NCBI GenBank assembly: GCA_019911785.1
Contig: JAIOJM010000077.1
Coordinates: 1 to 6,583, forward strand
DNA: 6,583 nt
Direction of reading: 5' to 3'
Origin: Sulfuricella sp.
GTDB lineage: Bacteria; Pseudomonadota; Gammaproteobacteria; Burkholderiales; Sulfuricellaceae
Shown here piece after piece: positions 1 to 5,651 of the stretch. The notes under the pieces were generated by a model that made no database searches, was not told the origin of the DNA, and saw only the letters and a program-made list of their open reading frames with translations. Within the stretch, counting starts at the first letter, position 1. The number at the start of each line of letters is the position of its first letter. Position numbers and translations under genes: made by a program.

Positions 1-3
1 CGG

Positions 4-993
4 ATGAACGCAACCGAACCGATATCCAACCGCAACGCTCTCGACCTGGCGCGCCAGGTCCTCTCTATCGAAGCCAAGGCCGTCGAGGCGCTGATCGCCA
101 GGCTGGACGACAAATTCACCAGCGCGCTTCAATTGATTCTACACTGCCGGGGAAGGGTTGTGGTAAGCGGCATGGGCAAATCCGGCCACATCGCGCGCAA
201 GATCGCCTCAACCATGGCCAGCACCGGCACCCCGGCCTTCTTCGTCCATCCCGGCGAAGCCAGCCACGGTGATCTCGGCATGATCACCGACCATGACGTG
301 CTGATCGCCCTGTCCAATTCCGGCGAAAGTCCGGAGCTGCTCACCATCGTGCCGATCATCAAGCGCAAGGGTGCGAAACTCATTTCCATGACCGGCAACC
401 CGGCTTCCACCCTGGCACGCGAGGCGGACGTACACCTCGACGCCAGCGTGGCACAGGAAGCCTGCCCCCTGGGGCTGGCGCCGACGGCCAGCACCACCGC
501 GGCGCTGGCGCTGGGCGATGCGCTGGCGATCGCGCTGCTCGACGCGCGCGGCTTCGGCGCGGAGGATTTCGCCCGCTCCCATCCCGGCGGTGCACTCGGA
601 CGGCGCCTGCTGGTGCATGTCGGCGATCTGATGCACAGCGGCGATGCCCTGCCCAAAGTACCGGATACGGCCCTGCTCACCGAAGCGCTGCTGGAAATGT
701 CGCGCAAGGGCCTGGGCATGACCGCAGTGGTGGGCGATGCAGACCGCCTGCTCGGGCTATTCACCGACGGCGATCTGCGCCGCGCTCTCGACAAGACGCT
801 CGACATCCGCGCCGCCAGGGTTGCCGAGGTAATGACCCGTAACCCGCGCACGATCGGCCCGGAAAAGCTGGCGGCCGAAGCCGTGCAGATGATGGATCAG
901 CACAAGATCAACGGGCTGCTGGTAGTGGACTCGGAGGGCCGGCTGGTCGGCGCGCTGAACATGCACGACCTGCTGCGGGCAGGGGTGGTTTAG
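4..993 (+). CDS. kdsD: D-arabinose 5-phosphate isomerase (KdsD)
   Basis: Interconverts D-ribulose 5-phosphate and D-arabinose 5-phosphate in the cytoplasm, the entry step to Kdo and so to the LPS inner core. The 329-residue product matches the usual length of KdsD (about 328). An N-terminal SIS (sugar isomerase) domain spans roughly residues 35-175, with the motif VVVSGMGKSGHIARKIAS around K59. Two CBS domains follow at roughly 210-268 and 277-329. Residues known to matter in the E. coli enzyme fall at the same numbers here: K59, H88, E111, E152 and H193 (in SHPGGALGR). The start at base 4 gives the family length, although only three bases upstream are visible, so its promoter and ribosome-binding site cannot be judged. 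kdsC follows after 3 nt, which indicates an operon. GutQ-type paralogues share this architecture, but the neighbouring kdsC and lpt genes favour KdsD. Confidence 0.97.
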   Translation: MNATEPISNRNALDLARQVLSIEAKAVEALIARLDDKFTSALQLILHCRGRVVVSGMGKSGHIARKIASTMASTGTPAFFVHPGEASHGDLGMITDHDVLIALSNSGESPELLTIVPIIKRKGAKLISMTGNPASTLAREADVHLDASVAQEACPLGLAPTASTTAALALGDALAIALLDARGFGAEDFARSHPGGALGRRLLVHVGDLMHSGDALPKVPDTALLTEALLEMSRKGLGMTAVVGDADRLLGLFTDGDLRRALDKTLDIRAARVAEVMTRNPRTIGPEKLAAEAVQMMDQHKINGLLVVDSEGRLVGALNMHDLLRAGVV

Positions 994-996
994 ACA

Positions 997-1518
997 ATGG
1001 ACGCTTTCGAACGCGCGAAAAAAATCAAGCTGGCCGTCTTCGACGTGGATGGCGTGATGACCGACGGCAGCCTCTACCTGGCTGACGACGGCCAGGAATT
1101 CAAGGCGTTCAATTCTCTCGACGGTCACGGCATGAAGATGCTGAACCGCTCCGGCGTCGAGTTGGCGATCATCACCGGTCGAACCTCGCAGCTGGTTGCG
1201 CTGCGCGCCATCAACCTGGGCGTGACCCATCTCTACCAGGGCGCGGAGGACAAGCTGACCGCCTTTCTCGAACTGCTGGAAAAATCCGGCCTCGACCCGG
1301 CGGCATGCGCCTACATGGGAGACGATGTGGTGGACCTGCCGGTGATGCGCCGTTGCGGCCTGGCTGTTTGCGTTCCCGCCGCCCCGGCGCTGGTCAAGCA
1401 GCATTCCCATTACATCACCCAACTGCCGGGCGGCGGCGGTGCCGTGCGCGAACTGTGCGAGATGATCATGCAGGCGCAGGGAACTTTCGAGACGCAGTTG
1501 GCGCCTTATTTGAAATGA
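997..1518 (+). CDS. kdsC: 3-deoxy-D-manno-octulosonate 8-phosphate phosphatase (KdsC)
   Basis: Hydrolyses Kdo 8-phosphate to Kdo plus phosphate, the final step before CMP-Kdo activation. It belongs to the capless C0 subgroup of the HAD superfamily. All HAD motifs are visible: motif I FDVDGVMTDG with nucleophile D16 and acid/base D18; motif II AIITGR with T60; the motif III lysine K86 in GAEDKLTAF; and motif IV MGDDVVDLPVM with D109, D110 and D113 for Mg2+. At 173 residues it is slightly shorter than E. coli KdsC (188), mainly at the N-terminus. The family normally forms homotetramers. The ATG lies 3 nt after the kdsD stop. A weak purine stretch AGGGG at 981-985, inside the kdsD end, could serve as ribosome-binding site, so translation is probably coupled to kdsD. 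Confidence 0.96.
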   Translation: MDAFERAKKIKLAVFDVDGVMTDGSLYLADDGQEFKAFNSLDGHGMKMLNRSGVELAIITGRTSQLVALRAINLGVTHLYQGAEDKLTAFLELLEKSGLDPAACAYMGDDVVDLPVMRRCGLAVCVPAAPALVKQHSHYITQLPGGGGAVRELCEMIMQAQGTFETQLAPYLK

Positions 1519-1549
1519 TTCCCCCGACCCCCCTTTTTTTGCCGGGCTG

Positions 1550-2125
1550 ATGCGCGACCGCCTCACGCTCTGGTTCCCGGCCGGCCTGCTGGTGCTGCTG
1601 GCGATGCTGTCGTTCTGGCTCGACCGCACTGTGCAGCCGCCGCAGCCGAAAAATGACGGCAGCAGCCGGCATGACCCCGACTATACCGTGGAAAACTTCA
1701 CCGCCACACGCATGGGCATGGACGGACTGCCGCACCACACCCTGACCGCCGCCAGGATGGTGCATTACCCGGACGACGACAGCACCCATCTCGACGGGCC
1801 GCATTTCACCCGCTTCGAAAGCGGAATGGCCCCGATACACGTCCAGTCGGCCAAGGGTCTGCTGTCGAAGGAGGGGGAACACGCCCACTTCACCGGCAAC
1901 GTCGTGGTCACGCGCGATGCCTTCGGCGGCAAAAGCGCCTTGACGCTCACGACCAGCTACCTGCATGTTATTCCGGACAAGGACCTGGCGCTGACCGACA
2001 AGCCTGTTAACATTCGGGATGCGCATACCAATGTCGACGCCGTTGGTTTAGAATTGAACAACAAAACCCACGTGATGAAACTGTTTTCGCACGTCAAAGG
2101 CCGTTATGAAAACCCCAACCGATAA
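1550..2125 (+). CDS. lptC: LPS export system protein LptC
   Basis: Bitopic inner-membrane protein of the Lpt machine. It takes LPS from the LptB2FG transporter and passes it to periplasmic LptA. The 191-residue length is the family's usual length. A single N-terminal membrane segment (about residues 7-24, WFPAGLLVLLAMLSFWL) follows a short Arg-containing cytoplasmic end. The rest is a periplasmic beta-jellyroll domain of the LptC/YrbK family, with typical stretches such as YTVENFTATRMG and GKSALTLTTSYLHVIPDKDLA. The gene starts 31 nt after kdsC. That gap holds a C-rich run followed by seven T (1534-1540) and no obvious Shine-Dalgarno sequence. ATG 1550 is the only sensible start, because a stop lies in frame just upstream at 1511. 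Its 3' end overlaps lptA by 20 nt. Confidence 0.93.
   Translation: MRDRLTLWFPAGLLVLLAMLSFWLDRTVQPPQPKNDGSSRHDPDYTVENFTATRMGMDGLPHHTLTAARMVHYPDDDSTHLDGPHFTRFESGMAPIHVQSAKGLLSKEGEHAHFTGNVVVTRDAFGGKSALTLTTSYLHVIPDKDLALTDKPVNIRDAHTNVDAVGLELNNKTHVMKLFSHVKGRYENPNR
2096..2100 (+). promoter_or_regulatory. Ribosome-binding site for lptA
   Basis: AAAGG lies five bases before ATG 2106, inside the 3' end of lptC. It supports this ATG as the lptA start even though the resulting signal peptide is unusually long. No other ATG occurs in frame before the hydrophobic segment. Confidence 0.6.
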
Positions 2126-2774
2126 AGTAAAACTCGCGCAGCGAGACCTCGTCCCTCTCTCCCTCTGGGAGAGAGCTAGGAGAGAGGGGAAGCTCTCGCT
2201 CACCCTCTGCCTGTGGACGGCATTATTGCTGGCAGCCGCGCCCTGGGCTCATGCGGAAAAAGCGGATCGGGACAAGCCCATCAACCTGGAGTCAGATACC
2301 GCCACTGTGGACGACGCCAGGAAAGTGAGCATTTACGAAGGCAATGTCATCCTCACCCAGGGCACGCTGCAAATCCGCGCCAACAAGCTGGTGGTCACGG
2401 AAGATGCCGAAGGTTTCCAGCTCGGCACGGCTTACGGCAACCCGGCCAGTTTCAGGCAAAAGCGCGAAGGCTACGACGAATACATCGAAGGCTATGCCCT
2501 GCGCATCGAGTACGACCAGAAGAAGGATCTGGTACAGCTTTTCAATCAGGCGCGCATGAAGCGCGGCCTGGATGAAGCACGCGGAAACTACATTTCCTAT
2601 GATGGCAAGACCGAATTCTTCCAGGTGATCGGCGGCAAGGAAACCGCTACGGCCAGCAGCCCGCGCGGGCGGGTTCGCACGGTGATACAGCCGAAGCAGA
2701 AAACCGCCGCGCCAGCCGCCAGGCCTTCCTCGCTGAAACCCTCCGAAAGTATCGCCAATCCCAGAGAAGAGTAG
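2106..2774 (+). CDS. lptA: LPS transport periplasmic protein LptA, with repeat-derived signal-peptide extension
   Basis: LptA polymerises into the periplasmic bridge that carries LPS from LptC to the outer-membrane LptD/LptE translocon. The mature protein has the OstA/LptA beta-jellyroll, about residues 55-170, with signature stretches [22 protein letters not shown] and [14 protein letters not shown]; a basic, Pro/Ala-rich tail follows. The precursor is 222 residues, against 185 in E. coli. The excess lies partly in the tail and partly in an abnormally long signal peptide: n-region residues 1-30, hydrophobic core about 31-46, predicted cleavage after AHA (residue 50). Residues about 16-29 ([14 protein letters not shown]) are encoded by a dispersed palindromic repeat (see 2152-2209). 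At the other end, the TAG stop lies within the first four bases of a REP palindrome (2771-2825). Both ends of the gene have thus been touched by repeat DNA, yet the frame and the functional domain are intact. The start overlaps lptC by 20 nt. Confidence 0.93.
   Translation: MKTPTDKVKLAQRDLVPLSLWERARREGKLSLTLCLWTALLLAAAPWAHAEKADRDKPINLESDTATVDDARKVSIYEGNVILTQGTLQIRANKLVVTEDAEGFQLGTAYGNPASFRQKREGYDEYIEGYALRIEYDQKKDLVQLFNQARMKRGLDEARGNYISYDGKTEFFQVIGGKETATASSPRGRVRTVIQPKQKTAAPAARPSSLKPSESIANPREE
2152..2209 (+). repeat. Dispersed palindromic repeat inserted in the lptA signal-peptide coding region
   Basis: The stretch forms nested inverted repeats: CTCTCCC (2157-2163) pairs with GGGAGAG (2167-2173) around a TCT loop, and CCCTCTCT (2153-2160) pairs with AGAGAGGG (2181-2188). 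Bases 2158-2172 are identical to 5457-5471 in the hpf-ptsN gap. Looser similarity (CTCTCGCTCACCCTCTG against CCCTCGCCTCAATCCTCT) suggests the element runs to about 2209. In lptA it is read in the frame giving PLSLWER, and the same frame of the gap copy gives PFSLWEK. The right boundary is approximate. Confidence 0.75.
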
Positions 2775-2825
2775 GAGCGGGCTTGCCCGCGAATCGGTTT
2801 CTATCGCGGGCAAGCCCGCTCCTAC
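2771..2825. repeat. REP-like inverted pair (REPIN type) between lptA and lptB
   Basis: Two 22-bp arms, 2771-2792 and 2804-2825, are perfect reverse complements around an 11-nt loop. Each arm itself contains the palindrome GCGGGC-TT-GCCCGC. From general knowledge, the arm sequence beginning GTAGGAGCGGGC closely resembles REP elements of Pseudomonas and relatives. The left arm supplies the lptA stop (TAG at 2772-2774). The right arm ends 13 nt before the lptB ATG and displaces any Shine-Dalgarno sequence. No T tract follows, so it does not look like an intrinsic terminator. An RNA stem of this strength could protect upstream mRNA from 3' exonucleases or adjust the lptA:lptB ratio; this is inference. 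Confidence 0.92.
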
Positions 2826-2838
2826 AGACTGCATTTAT

Positions 2839-3561
2839 ATGAGTGAACTGATCGTCCAAGGCCTGAAAAAGCGCTACAAATCGCGCCAGGTAGTGAAAAG
2901 CGTTTCGCTGGAGGTTTCCAGCGGCGAAGTGGTCGGGCTGCTCGGGCCGAATGGCGCGGGCAAGACCACCAGCTTCTACATGATGGTGGGACTGGTGTCG
3001 CTGGATGGCGGCAGCATCCGCCTGGACGGCGAAGAACTGAGCCACCTGCCTATCCACCGCCGCTCCCGGCTGGGCCTGAGCTACCTGCCCCAGGAAGCAT
3101 CGATCTTCCGCAAGCTGACGGTATCCGAAAACATCCGGGCGATCCTGGAACTGCAATCGCTTGATCCGGGGCAGGTCGAACAGCGCCTGGACGATCTGCT
3201 GCACGAGCTGCATATCAGCCACCTGCGCAACAACCCGGCGCTTTCCCTCTCCGGAGGCGAGCGCCGACGGGTGGAAATCGCCCGTGCACTCGCCACCCAG
3301 CCGCGCTTCATCCTGCTGGACGAGCCCTTTGCCGGGGTTGACCCGATCGCCGTGATCGATATCCAGAAAATCATCCGCTTCCTCACCTCACAGAACATCG
3401 GCGTGCTGATCACCGACCACAACGTGCGGGAAACCCTGGGGATTTGCGACCGCGCCTACATTATCAACGACGGCGAGGTGCTGGCCAGCGGAAATCCCGA
3501 CGAAATCATTTATAATGAAAAAGTAAGAAAAGTTTACCTGGGAGAACACTTCCGGATGTAG
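2839..3561 (+). CDS. lptB: LPS export ABC transporter ATP-binding protein LptB
   Basis: Cytoplasmic ATPase of the LptB2FGC complex. ATP binding and hydrolysis drive LPS extraction from the inner membrane. The 240 residues align along the whole length with E. coli LptB (241). Visible motifs are Walker A GPNGAGKT (36-43), Q-loop Q85 in [12 protein letters not shown] signature [15 protein letters not shown] (137-151), Walker B FILLDE with catalytic E162, D-loop AGVD (165-168) and switch H194 in [10 protein letters not shown]. The C-terminus [10 protein letters not shown] is typical of the family, where the final residues are needed for function. lptF and lptG are not in this window and usually lie elsewhere. 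The start has no recognisable Shine-Dalgarno sequence, because the REP palindrome ends 13 nt upstream. The ATG nevertheless gives the family start ([16 protein letters not shown]). Confidence 0.98.
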   Translation: MSELIVQGLKKRYKSRQVVKSVSLEVSSGEVVGLLGPNGAGKTTSFYMMVGLVSLDGGSIRLDGEELSHLPIHRRSRLGLSYLPQEASIFRKLTVSENIRAILELQSLDPGQVEQRLDDLLHELHISHLRNNPALSLSGGERRRVEIARALATQPRFILLDEPFAGVDPIAVIDIQKIIRFLTSQNIGVLITDHNVRETLGICDRAYIINDGEVLASGNPDEIIYNEKVRKVYLGEHFRM

Positions 3562-3611
3562 CGGCGAGCCAGTCCCAAGCGCCGTGCCTGCACTCTCCCG
3601 TTAACAAAACC

Positions 3612-5054
3612 ATGAAGCACAGCCTACAACTCAAACTTTCGCAACACCTGACCCTGACACCTCAGCTGCAGCAGTCCATCCGGCTGCTGCAGCTGTCGAC
3701 GCTGGAACTTGACCAGGAACTGGACGCCTTCACCCAGGAAAATCCCTTCCTGGAGCGCGTGGAAAGCACGGGGGAAACGGAAAGCGAAGAAGCAGCCAGT
3801 GCCGGCGGCGGCAAGCCGGACGAGTTCTCTACACAGCCCGCCTCCACCAGCACTGCCGACGAAACCCCCGCCGAACCCGCCCCCCTTGCCGAAAGCGATT
3901 GGGATCAGGATAGCCCCTGGACTGCGGGCGACGATGATGAAGATAGCGACTACGCTTCGCAACGTGCCGAAGCGGTGGATCTGCGCGACCACCTCAACTG
4001 GCAGTTAGGCCTCACTTCGCTATCCGAACACGACAAGCGAATTGTCGCCTTGCTGATCGACGCCCTCGACGAAGACGGCTATCTCACCCAGAACCTCGAT
4101 GAACTCGCCGCGCTGTTGCCGCCCGAACTGGAAATCGAGCCGATCGAGCTGCATACTGCGCTCTGCCACCTGCAAAACCTCGATCCGCCCGGTGTCGGTG
4201 CACGGAACCTGGGGGAGTGCCTGGCCTTGCAGCTCGAAACCCTTCCGCCCGAGACCCCCTACCGAGAGCAAGCTCTTTCCCTCGCCAAGCACCACCTCAA
4301 CCTGCTGGCTGCGCGCGATTTCACCAAACTGAAGAAATTGCTGCGCCTCGACGACGACGGGCTGCGTGCCACCCAGAGCCTGATCACCAGCCTCAATCCG
4401 CGCCCCGGCGCCGCCTTCGCCAACCTGGACACACGCTACATCCAGCACGACGTCGAGGTAAAGAAGGTCAAGGGGCAATGGGTCGCCACCCTGAACCCGG
4501 AGGTCATGCCCAAGCTGCGCATCAATCGCATGTACGCCGACATTCTGCGGCGCAACCGCGACAGCAGCGGGCAGCACCTGTCGAGCCAGATACAGGAAGC
4601 GAAATGGATGATCAAGAATATCCAGCAGCGCTTCGAGACCATCCTGCGTGTTTCCCAGGCCATCGTCGAGCGCCAGCGGAATTTCTTCGAACACGGTGCA
4701 GTGGCCATGCGGCCCCTGGTGCTGAGAGAGATCGCCGAAGCCGTCGAGCTGCATGAATCCACCATCTCGCGCGTCACCACGCAGAAGTACATGTTCACCC
4801 CGCGCGGCATTTTCGAACTCAAATATTTCTTCGGCAGTTCCTGCGCCACGGAAACCGGCGGTGCCTGCTCCTCCACGGCCATCCGTGCGCTGATAAAACA
4901 GCTGGTGGCGGCAGAAACCCCGCAAAAACCCCTGTCCGACAGCCAGATCGCGGATATTCTGGCAAAACAGGGCATAGTCGTCGCCCGGCGCACCGTAGCA
5001 AAGTACCGCGAGTCCATGCAAATTCCAGCGGTCAGTTTCCGCAAAACCCTTTAA
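3612..5054 (+). CDS. rpoN: RNA polymerase sigma-54 factor (RpoN)
   Basis: Sigma-54 directs RNA polymerase to -24/-12 promoters and depends on AAA+ enhancer-binding activators. The 480 residues are full length. Region I (about 1-48) is Gln/Leu-rich (LTLTPQLQQSIRLLQLST) and contacts the activator. Region II (about 50-115) is acidic and low in complexity (DDDEDSD). The core-binding domain covers roughly 120-350. A helix-turn-helix lies at about 371-390 (LREIAEAVELHESTISR). The RpoN box ARRTVAKYRE at 458-467 recognises the -24 element. The gene starts 50 nt after lptB, again with no clear Shine-Dalgarno sequence. The order lptB-rpoN-hpf-ptsN is conserved widely in Proteobacteria. A perfect TATAAT at 3511-3516 inside the lptB end could be part of a promoter, but it lacks a good -35 partner. 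Confidence 0.98.
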   Translation: MKHSLQLKLSQHLTLTPQLQQSIRLLQLSTLELDQELDAFTQENPFLERVESTGETESEEAASAGGGKPDEFSTQPASTSTADETPAEPAPLAESDWDQDSPWTAGDDDEDSDYASQRAEAVDLRDHLNWQLGLTSLSEHDKRIVALLIDALDEDGYLTQNLDELAALLPPELEIEPIELHTALCHLQNLDPPGVGARNLGECLALQLETLPPETPYREQALSLAKHHLNLLAARDFTKLKKLLRLDDDGLRATQSLITSLNPRPGAAFANLDTRYIQHDVEVKKVKGQWVATLNPEVMPKLRINRMYADILRRNRDSSGQHLSSQIQEAKWMIKNIQQRFETILRVSQAIVERQRNFFEHGAVAMRPLVLREIAEAVELHESTISRVTTQKYMFTPRGIFELKYFFGSSCATETGGACSSTAIRALIKQLVAAETPQKPLSDSQIADILAKQGIVVARRTVAKYRESMQIPAVSFRKTL

Positions 5055-5062
5055 TCAACCCG

Positions 5063-5068
5063 AAGGAG
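5063..5068 (+). promoter_or_regulatory. Strong ribosome-binding site for hpf
   Basis: AAGGAG lies six bases before ATG 5075 and is the best Shine-Dalgarno sequence before any family-recognised gene in the window. It fixes the hpf start. It also suggests high translation, which fits a protein that must bind ribosomes stoichiometrically. Confidence 0.85.
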
Positions 5069-5074
5069 TCTCAA

Positions 5075-5401
5075 ATGAACCTCAATGTTACCGGCCATCA
5101 CGTTGAAGTGACCCCCGCCATCCGCGATTACGTCACCGACAAGCTCGGCAGGGTTACCCGCCATTTCGACCATGTCATTGACGTCAACGTCATTCTCTCC
5201 GTCGAAAAACTGGCCCAGAAGGCCGAAGTAAACGTTCACGTCAGCGGCAAGGACATTTTCGTGAAATCCGAGGATGCCGACATGTACGCCGCCATCGACA
5301 GCCTGGTGGACAAGCTCGACCGCCAGATCGTCAAGCACAAGGAAATGCACGGCGGCCCCAACCGCGGCAGCGGCGGCAAGCACCAGCAGGTCGCCGAGTA
5401 A
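5075..5401 (+). CDS. hpf: Ribosome hibernation promoting factor, short form (HPF)
   Basis: Binds the decoding region of the 30S subunit in slow-growing cells and, in the short-form family, works with RMF-type factors to form inactive 100S ribosomes. The 108-residue product is the single-domain type, against 95 in E. coli. It has the beta-alpha-beta-beta-beta-alpha fold, opening NLNVTGHHVEVTPAIRDYV, and the hallmark DMYAAIDSLVDKLDRQIVKHKE (from residue 69). A Gly/Asn-rich tail of about 16 residues (GGPNRGSGGKHQQVAE) takes the place of the long-form C-terminal dimerisation domain. It sits 20 nt after rpoN. Some genomes annotate this locus as yhbH or as a sigma-54 modulation protein; the ribosomal role is the established one. 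YfiA/RaiA is a close paralogue, but the rpoN-hpf-ptsN position favours HPF. Confidence 0.95.
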   Translation: MNLNVTGHHVEVTPAIRDYVTDKLGRVTRHFDHVIDVNVILSVEKLAQKAEVNVHVSGKDIFVKSEDADMYAAIDSLVDKLDRQIVKHKEMHGGPNRGSGGKHQQVAE

Positions 5402-5424
5402 GCCAGCGCACGGCGGAACCCAAC

Positions 5425-5592
5425 GATCATGGTCAGCGCCTTTCACCATTGCCCCTTCTCCCTCTGGGAGAAGGTTGGGATGAGGGCTGCCCTCGCCTCA
5501 ATCCTCTCGATCATAGCCAGCGCCTTTCACCACTGCCCCTTCTCCCTCCGGGAGAAGGTTGGGATGAGGGTTGCCCTCACCTCAATCCTCTC
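5425..5592 (+). repeat. 84-bp tandem duplication of the CCCTCTCCC-type repeat, hpf-ptsN gap
   Basis: Unit 1 (5425-5508) and unit 2 (5509-5592) differ at six of 84 positions, and all six are transitions. Each unit carries a perfect 9-bp hairpin: CCTTCTCCC (5454-5462) with GGGAGAAGG (5466-5474), and the same pair at 5538-5546 and 5550-5558. The core matches the repeat found inside lptA. The tract fills most of the 250-nt hpf-ptsN gap (5402-5651), which is otherwise without a recognised gene. It probably grew by duplication of one dispersed element. Confidence 0.93.
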
Positions 5593-5627
5593 CCCAAGGG
5601 GAGAGGAAGCAATGGTGAAAAGCGCTG
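5434..5627. repeat. Inverted repeat bracketing the tandem block
   Basis: CAGCGCCTTTCACCATT at 5434-5450 and AATGGTGAAAAGCGCTG at 5611-5627 are reverse complements at 16 of 17 positions. They enclose nearly the whole tandem block, as ends of a miniature inverted-repeat element would. The copy of the left arm in unit 2 (5517-5534) pairs less well with the right arm, with two mismatches over 18 bases. No transposase or clear target-site duplication is visible. Confidence 0.7.
5587..5606 (+). other. Perfect hairpin before ptsN, containing a purine-rich ribosome-binding sequence
   Basis: CCTCTCCCC (5587-5595) pairs perfectly with GGGGAGAGG (5598-5606) across AA. The right arm is also a Shine-Dalgarno-like sequence five bases before the ATG at 5612, so folding would hide it. 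No T run follows, and the next bases are AAGCAATGG, so a terminator role is unlikely. Confidence 0.6.
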
Positions 5628-5650
5628 GTTTTGATCTGCGCTTGTTTTGA
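5612..5650 (+). other. Possible 12-codon leader ORF ending one base before ptsN
   Basis: ATG 5612 is preceded by GGGGAGAGG at good spacing. It encodes MVKSAGFDLRLF and then TGA (5648-5650), one base before the ptsN ATG at 5652. The same frame is open back to ATG 5429 through both repeat units (73 codons). Five of the six differences between the units change the amino acid, so the longer reading is not under visible protein selection. The short ORF is offered only as a possible translation-coupling device; no function is claimed for the peptide. Confidence 0.35.
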
Positions 5651-5651
5651 T

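Noticed and set aside
1520..1545. C-run plus seven T between kdsC and lptC as a terminator
   Set aside because: No GC-rich hairpin precedes the T run, and the genes are only 31 nt apart in a conserved operon.
757..1629. 290-codon minus-strand open frame across the end of kdsD, kdsC and the start of lptC
   Set aside because: It crosses three well-supported genes on the other strand. Its His/Gln/Arg-rich composition is that of a reverse-strand shadow.
2771..2830. Intrinsic terminator after lptA
   Set aside because: The stem is strong but no T tract follows, and lptB is part of the same conserved operon. The double palindrome is better explained as a REP pair.
4020..5021. 333-codon open frame on the minus strand opposite rpoN
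   Set aside because: It lies antisense to a full-length RpoN with all domains. The composition is typical of a shadow frame in GC-rich DNA, and no family motif or ribosome site was seen.
5425..5627. CRISPR array
   Set aside because: There are only two adjacent 84-bp units with no unique spacers between them, and no cas genes are in the window.
5429..5650. 73-codon ORF with two 28-residue repeats, as a small protein gene
   Set aside because: It is encoded almost entirely by the tandem DNA repeat. Five of six differences between the units change amino acids, and a similar peptide arises wherever this repeat is read in this frame. Only its last 12 codons are kept, as a possible coupling leader.
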